From: Bacteroidota bacterium
Lineage (GTDB): Bacteria > Bacteroidota > Bacteroidia > Chitinophagales > Chitinophagaceae
NCBI GenBank assembly: GCA_947461985.1
Contig: CANHNT010000008.1
Coordinates: 1 to 18,022 of the forward strand
Reading direction: 5' to 3'
Length of the DNA stretch: 18,022 nt
The first letter of the stretch is position 1. Every line of letters starts with the position of its first letter. Shown piece by piece: positions 13,959 through 18,022 of this stretch. The notes beneath the pieces are model-generated. The model was not told the origin of the DNA, searched no databases, and worked only from the letters and a program-made list of their open reading frames with translations. A program made the position numbers and the translations under genes.

Positions 13959-14711
13959 ATGAAACGAATTTTAGGAATTATTCCATCAAGATTAGAGTCA
14001 AGCAGATTGCCTAAAAAACCGTTGCACGAAATTTTTGGTTTGCCATTAATTGCGCATGTTTATAAAAGAGCAAGCATGTCAAAAATGTTAACCGACTTAA
14101 TCGTGGCGACCGATTCAGCTGAAATTGTGCAACTAGTAGAAGCACATGGAGGCAGAGCAATGCTGACCGATATTAATCATAAAAACGGTACAGAACGAAT
14201 GGCAGAAGTGATTGCAAAATATCCCGATTATGATTATTATACATTGATCAATGGCGATGAAATTTTGTTAAATCCAGCATCAATTGATGTTAGTATTCAA
14301 ACCTTATTAGATAATGAATATGCTGATGCCAGTATTTTAGCAGTGCCTTTCACAAGAGAAAATTCTCCTTCAGATTTTAAAATCGTATGTAATTTAAAAA
14401 ATGAAGTGATGTATATTTCAAGAAATGATATCCCTTCTGCTGCAAGAAATGCTGTAGAACATCGTTTGAAAGCGTATCATTTAATGACGTTCAAGCCAAA
14501 AACAATTTTGGATTATAGTCAAATGGAAAAAACTCCTTTAGAAAAAATTGAAGACCATGAGCATTTACGATTGTTAGAACATGGATATAAAATTTTATGT
14601 AAAGTAGTAAACGATAATTGCATTTCATTAGACATGCCTACCGATATTCCAATTATAGAAGCTTATTTAAAAGAAGACGATACCTATCAATTATATGCTG
14701 GAAAATTATAA
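13959..14711 (+). CDS. KdsB-like cytidylyltransferase (CMP-sugar acid synthetase)
   Basis: A 250-residue cytoplasmic nucleotidyltransferase of the CMP-Kdo synthetase family. Matches to KdsB are IIPSRLESSRLPKKPL (7-22), which holds the CTP-binding loop; IVATDS (48-53); DINHKNGTER (71-80), equivalent to the HxSGTER block; NGDEIL (98-103); YISRNDIPS (152-160); and LEKIEDHEHLRLLEHG (194-209). Differences are notable: the usual QGDEP reads NGDEI, the usual HxGIYGY segment reads KAYHLMTF (171-178), and the usual DTPEDL near the end reads DMPTDI. These lie around the metal and sugar sites, so the acceptor is probably not ordinary Kdo. The gene is packed between the aldolase gene (one-base gap) and a HAD gene (17-base overlap). 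The reaction would use CTP to activate a 2-keto sugar acid for transfer. Confidence 0.85.
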   Translation: MKRILGIIPSRLESSRLPKKPLHEIFGLPLIAHVYKRASMSKMLTDLIVATDSAEIVQLVEAHGGRAMLTDINHKNGTERMAEVIAKYPDYDYYTLINGDEILLNPASIDVSIQTLLDNEYADASILAVPFTRENSPSDFKIVCNLKNEVMYISRNDIPSAARNAVEHRLKAYHLMTFKPKTILDYSQMEKTPLEKIEDHEHLRLLEHGYKILCKVVNDNCISLDMPTDIPIIEAYLKEDDTYQLYAGKL

Positions 14712-15315
14712 AATTATTTTATGGGATTTTGATGGCGTTTTAATGAATTCAAATGCGGTGAGAGACATTGGTTTTGAAAAAGTATTAGCCAATTATCCGA
14801 AACATCAAGTAGATGAATTAATGGTTTTTCATCAAGCCAATGGAGGACTTTCGAGGTATGTGAAATTTAGATATTTTTATGAAGAGGTATTGAAGCAAGA
14901 AGTGACTGATGCTCAAATTCAAGATATGGCAAATTCATTTTCTATCATCATGAAATCACTTTTAGTGAATCCTGATTTACTCATTCAAGATTCATTGGAA
15001 TTTGTGAAACAACAATTTGATAAAAAAATACCCATGCATATTGTATCCGGTTCAGATCAAACAGAACTTCGGTATTTGTGTAAAGAATTAAACATTGACC
15101 ATTATTTTTTATCGATACATGGCTCACCAACAGCTAAAAAAATATTGGTAAAAAATGTAATTGAAGAAAATAATTATTTAAAAGAAAATATCGTTTTAAT
15201 AGGGGATAGCATCAATGATTTTGAGGCAGCCAAAGAAAATGAAATCACATTTTGTGGATATAATAATGCATCCTTAAAATCATTAGAACTTTATCAAGAA
15301 AAATTAGCTAATTGA
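14695..15315 (+). CDS. HAD-superfamily phosphatase (Gph/beta-PGM type)
   Basis: A 206-residue cytoplasmic hydrolase with all four HAD motifs: LWDFDGVLMNS with nucleophile D11 and D13, IVSGSDQTEL with S118, a lysine in PTAKKIL (K148 or K149), and LIGDSINDFEAA with D171 and D175. Residues about 17-90 form a helical C1 cap, as in phosphoglycolate phosphatase and beta-phosphoglucomutase, so a small phosphorylated metabolite fits the site better than a protein. By position it could remove phosphate from the aldolase product before or after CMP activation, as KdsC does for Kdo-8-phosphate, although KdsC itself is a capless HAD. The start at 14695 overlaps the kdsB-like gene by 17 bases; the N-terminus runs straight into motif I, so no later start is possible. 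The stop overlaps the next gene's TTG start. Confidence 0.83.
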   Translation: MLENYKIILWDFDGVLMNSNAVRDIGFEKVLANYPKHQVDELMVFHQANGGLSRYVKFRYFYEEVLKQEVTDAQIQDMANSFSIIMKSLLVNPDLLIQDSLEFVKQQFDKKIPMHIVSGSDQTELRYLCKELNIDHYFLSIHGSPTAKKILVKNVIEENNYLKENIVLIGDSINDFEAAKENEITFCGYNNASLKSLELYQEKLAN

Positions 15316-16817
15316 ATCCATTCACAAAAATAAAGAATTTAGAAAACTATAAAATAGCTGTGTTAACAGGCTATGCGTATACTATTCTAACACTCATTAC
15401 ATCCATCTTTGTAACCCGACATATTTTTAAATATTTCGACAATTCACAATATGGTGTTTTTATTTTAGTGGTGGAAACCATTGCTGTATTTGAAATATTA
15501 GACTTTGGATTTTCTGGCGGAATGATTTCATTTTTGTCAAGAGAAACAGACGATAAAGACCGGATTAATAAATTAGTATCTACATTGTTTTATGCACAAG
15601 TTGCCTTAGCAATTGTTGCTTCAGTTATGGCATTTTGTATGGTTTTTAACCCGTCCATTTTATTTCATGATACCAACATAGAAGATGGTGTTTTAAAAAA
15701 CGCAATCATGATTGCCTCGTTTTCATTGTTGCTAACGATGATAACCAAATCTATTTCTCAAATTTTATATGCTCGACGAAAAATTGCTGGCGATAATTAT
15801 TTAAAAATAATTTCATTAACGATTCGGGTAGGCTTGATTTTTTTATTGCTCAAAAAATTTCCTACGATTGAATTTTTGATATTTGTTACCCTCATTACAC
15901 AATTAATTAATTTTTTTCAAACGATTTATTTAGTCAAAAAAGTAGAATTTGATATTCATTTTAATCTTAAAAACATTGATTTTACTATTTTAAAAGAGGT
16001 GTGGTCTGTTAGCAGTTGGTTTGCCATTGGAGGACTTGCTTTATTATTTATTGAGCGTTTCGACAATATCATGACGGGCACCATTGTGAGTGCCAAAGCA
16101 ATTACTATTTTAGTGGTATCAAGAAAACTGTTTGATATAGCCAAGACATTTATTTTTCAACTCAACAATAATTATCGACCCTATTTTGGAAAAATGTTCG
16201 GGCAAGGCAAAAATGAAGAAGTCTTAATTAAATTCAGAAACCTCTCCATCATTTCAGTGATGTTAGCGTCATTTGTAGGTGGTGGCATCATTATAATCAA
16301 TGATTTTTTTATAGAAAAATGGGTTGGTTTAGGAAAATACGGAGGAGTTGTGTTAAGTGTATTATTATTTTTTAATTTAGTTTTTCATGCTTGGAAAATT
16401 AGTTACAGAGCCTTTCTTTCATCTAATTTAATTGCTAAGGAATTGGCTATTTCTAGTTTTATTGAGGGCATGTTTAATTTACTTTTTGCTTATATTTTAG
16501 GTTTAAAATTTGGCATCGAAGGCATTGTGGCTTCCACATTTTTATCAGGTATTGTGGTGCAATCGATTGCTTTGGTATATATCAATAAAAAACACAATAT
16601 TGAGCCTTTAAAAGGGTTTGCTTTAAGAAATATATCGCAAATAATATTAGTTTCAGTATTGGGTTTTTCGGCATACTTCATTACAATAACTGTGGATATG
16701 CTGATAATTCGACTATTCATTTGGTTTGCCATCATGTTAGTTTCATTGCTTTCTGTTCATAAAATTTTCATGAAAGAGTATCCACTATCAATGGTTTTAA
16801 AAGGAAAATTATTATGA
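15312..16817 (+). CDS. Wzx/MATE-like polysaccharide flippase (second copy)
   Basis: A 501-residue polytopic inner-membrane protein of the polysaccharide-transporter superfamily, with about 12 to 14 hydrophobic segments. Its N-terminus (LTGYAYTILTLITSIFVTRHIFKYFDNSQYGVFILV) is a typical first pair of helices, followed by the FEILDFGFSGGMISFLSRE block. It would flip the lipid-linked repeat unit carrying the sugar made by the preceding genes. The start is TTG at 15312, overlapping the preceding TGA stop in TTGA; there is no ATG before the first transmembrane segment. Its own end overlaps the next gene in ATGA. Beyond the general fold it shows little resemblance to the flippase at 4866, so the two are probably specific for different glycans. 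Confidence 0.88.
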   Translation: MNPFTKIKNLENYKIAVLTGYAYTILTLITSIFVTRHIFKYFDNSQYGVFILVVETIAVFEILDFGFSGGMISFLSRETDDKDRINKLVSTLFYAQVALAIVASVMAFCMVFNPSILFHDTNIEDGVLKNAIMIASFSLLLTMITKSISQILYARRKIAGDNYLKIISLTIRVGLIFLLLKKFPTIEFLIFVTLITQLINFFQTIYLVKKVEFDIHFNLKNIDFTILKEVWSVSSWFAIGGLALLFIERFDNIMTGTIVSAKAITILVVSRKLFDIAKTFIFQLNNNYRPYFGKMFGQGKNEEVLIKFRNLSIISVMLASFVGGGIIIINDFFIEKWVGLGKYGGVVLSVLLFFNLVFHAWKISYRAFLSSNLIAKELAISSFIEGMFNLLFAYILGLKFGIEGIVASTFLSGIVVQSIALVYINKKHNIEPLKGFALRNISQIILVSVLGFSAYFITITVDMLIIRLFIWFAIMLVSLLSVHKIFMKEYPLSMVLKGKLL

Positions 16818-18022
16818 TAAAAGCTATAGCATTCGTCATAGATGAACATAAAATTATTAAACCTCTCGAGCAAATAGAAGGGTTAGAAATTGAATATGTT
16901 ATTGTTGATGAAACTTTTCAGTTTTCATTGCCTTATCCTGATATTGTTTTAACTGTAAGCGACTGGCGTGCAGAAATAGCAAGGGTTTTGTTAGATGCCA
17001 AAACATTAAATATTCCTTCATTATTGTTTCAAGATGGAACATTGGATTGGATTATTCAAAACGAAGGAGAGCTATATGGAGGTACAGGTGGGCCATCACA
17101 TTTTCATCCCATTTTAACCGATAAAATGGCTGTTATTGGTCATCAAAGTGCTCGAATAATTGCTTCATGGAATGATGCAAGTAAAGTTGAAGTAGTAGGA
17201 TTCCCTATTTTGCAAAACGAAATTAATGAGGCGAAAATAAGTAGAACAAACATTAAACAAGTAACAGATAAACCTTTGAATGTTTTAATCACTTCAACTC
17301 GACAAGGTTGGTTTTGTGAACGACAAAAAATTGCTTTTATTGAAGCCATTCAAGATTTAAAAACGTACTTTGAACAACATAAAAATATTTCGGTTAACTG
17401 GCGTTTGTCAAGAAATTTAGCTGAAATCATTGGTGTAGAAAATGAAATGAAAGTAAAAGAAAGTGTTGAATTGGTTCCTTTAATAAAAGAAGCTGATTTA
17501 ATTATTTCTGCTCAAAGTACAGTGGTTGTAGAAGCCATGATACAAGGAAAGCCTGTGGCAATTATTGATTATTTAAATGCACCACAATATTATGGAACGG
17601 CTTGGATGATCAATGCTAAACATCAAATTGCATCAACCATTGAAAGTATGATAAAAGCAGAACCTAACAGAATGTTGTATCAAGCATATCAGTTACAAGA
17701 TATTTTAAGTATGGAATTAAATGCCATTGAACGTTCTAAAGAATTGATTGAAAAAATGGTGCAGTTTAGAAAAGAAAATAACTCAATTGACTTTCCTGCT
17801 AATTTGTTGAATTTTAATGAACCTTTTCAAACCATTCAACATGCATTTACAACACAAGATATTTTTCCTGCGGTTGCCAAAAATTATGAAATTCAAAAAG
17901 AAGATTTAGCTAAATTAGTGACTCGATATTCGCATGAAAATAAACGACTGAAAGAAGAATTAGCCAAGAAATCATTTTTGCAATTCATCATTCAACTAAA
18001 AAATAAATTTTTTAAAAAATAA
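16814..18022 (+). CDS. GT-B glycosyltransferase-like protein with coiled-coil and amphipathic C-terminal tail
   Basis: A complete 402-residue protein whose stop codon is the last three bases of the window. Two Rossmann-like halves are visible: residues 1-135 (IAFVIDEHKII, PDIVLTVSDWRAEIAR, SLLFQDG) and about 154-320 (LNVLITSTRQGWFCERQ, then VPLIKEADLIISAQSTVVVE and GKPVAIIDY at 221-253). The S-x-x-STVVVEAM-GKPVA pattern is that of the donor-binding half of GT-B enzymes such as capsule and glycerophosphotransferase-type proteins. Residues about 355-386 look like a short coiled coil (YEIQKEDLAKL, HENKRLKEEL). Residues 387-402 alternate large hydrophobic and lysine residues (FLQFIIQLKNKFFKK), which suggests peripheral attachment to the inner membrane. 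By position it may use the CMP-activated sugar made by the upstream genes. The exact family, donor and acceptor are not recognised. Start and previous stop overlap in ATGA. Confidence 0.65.
   Translation: MIKAIAFVIDEHKIIKPLEQIEGLEIEYVIVDETFQFSLPYPDIVLTVSDWRAEIARVLLDAKTLNIPSLLFQDGTLDWIIQNEGELYGGTGGPSHFHPILTDKMAVIGHQSARIIASWNDASKVEVVGFPILQNEINEAKISRTNIKQVTDKPLNVLITSTRQGWFCERQKIAFIEAIQDLKTYFEQHKNISVNWRLSRNLAEIIGVENEMKVKESVELVPLIKEADLIISAQSTVVVEAMIQGKPVAIIDYLNAPQYYGTAWMINAKHQIASTIESMIKAEPNRMLYQAYQLQDILSMELNAIERSKELIEKMVQFRKENNSIDFPANLLNFNEPFQTIQHAFTTQDIFPAVAKNYEIQKEDLAKLVTRYSHENKRLKEELAKKSFLQFIIQLKNKFFKK

Noticed and set aside
1..18022. Insertion sequences, phage genes, CRISPR arrays, tRNA or rRNA genes
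   Set aside because: No transposase, integrase or cas motifs, no regularly spaced repeats, and no tRNA-like cloverleaf were seen on either strand.

Overview
The window looks like a piece of an AT-rich Bacteroidota chromosome. The evidence is a secreted protein with a C-terminal type IX secretion (Por) sorting domain, several promoters of the Bacteroidota form TTG-N17-23-TAnnTTTG with very short leaders, and the protein types present (class-typical LipA, PolX, YifB, UpxY-like NusG). Menaquinone appears to be made by the futalosine route (mqnA). The genus cannot be fixed from the sequence alone. No tRNA, rRNA, transposase, phage gene or CRISPR array was seen, and no gene-free stretch exceeds 300 bases; the longest is 431-654.

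Layout. (1) 1-654: the 3' end of a PolX gene, then a strong bidirectional-looking terminator. (2) 655-4811: a type IX secreted beta-propeller-like protein on the minus strand, divergent from lipA (lipoyl synthase), then an exported leucine-rich-repeat protein closed by a terminator. (3) 4813-7328: a two-gene surface-polysaccharide pair (Wzx-type flippase plus galactofuranosyltransferase-like enzyme) with its own promoter, very low G+C and TTG start codons; it looks like an insertion among housekeeping genes. (4) 7325-9686, minus strand: mqnA followed by yifB/comM, probably one transcript. (5) 9750-11604: purB, and a small convergent HAD hydrolase. (6) 11771-18022: a plus-strand operon that starts with an UpxY-type antiterminator and continues with tightly packed surface-glycan genes, running to the last base of the window and probably beyond.

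The most interesting part is 12416-15315. It encodes a DRE-TIM pyruvate-aldolase-like enzyme fused to an unidentified C-terminal domain, a KdsB-like cytidylyltransferase and a HAD phosphatase. Together they look like a replacement for the KdsA-KdsC-KdsB route: an aldol step makes a 2-keto-3-deoxy sugar acid phosphate, a phosphatase removes the phosphate, and a CMP-transferase activates the product. A second flippase and a GT-B glycosyltransferase with a membrane-associating tail follow, so the product would be an unusual CMP-activated acidic sugar placed on an exported glycan. This pathway is an inference from gene content and motifs, not a demonstrated function.
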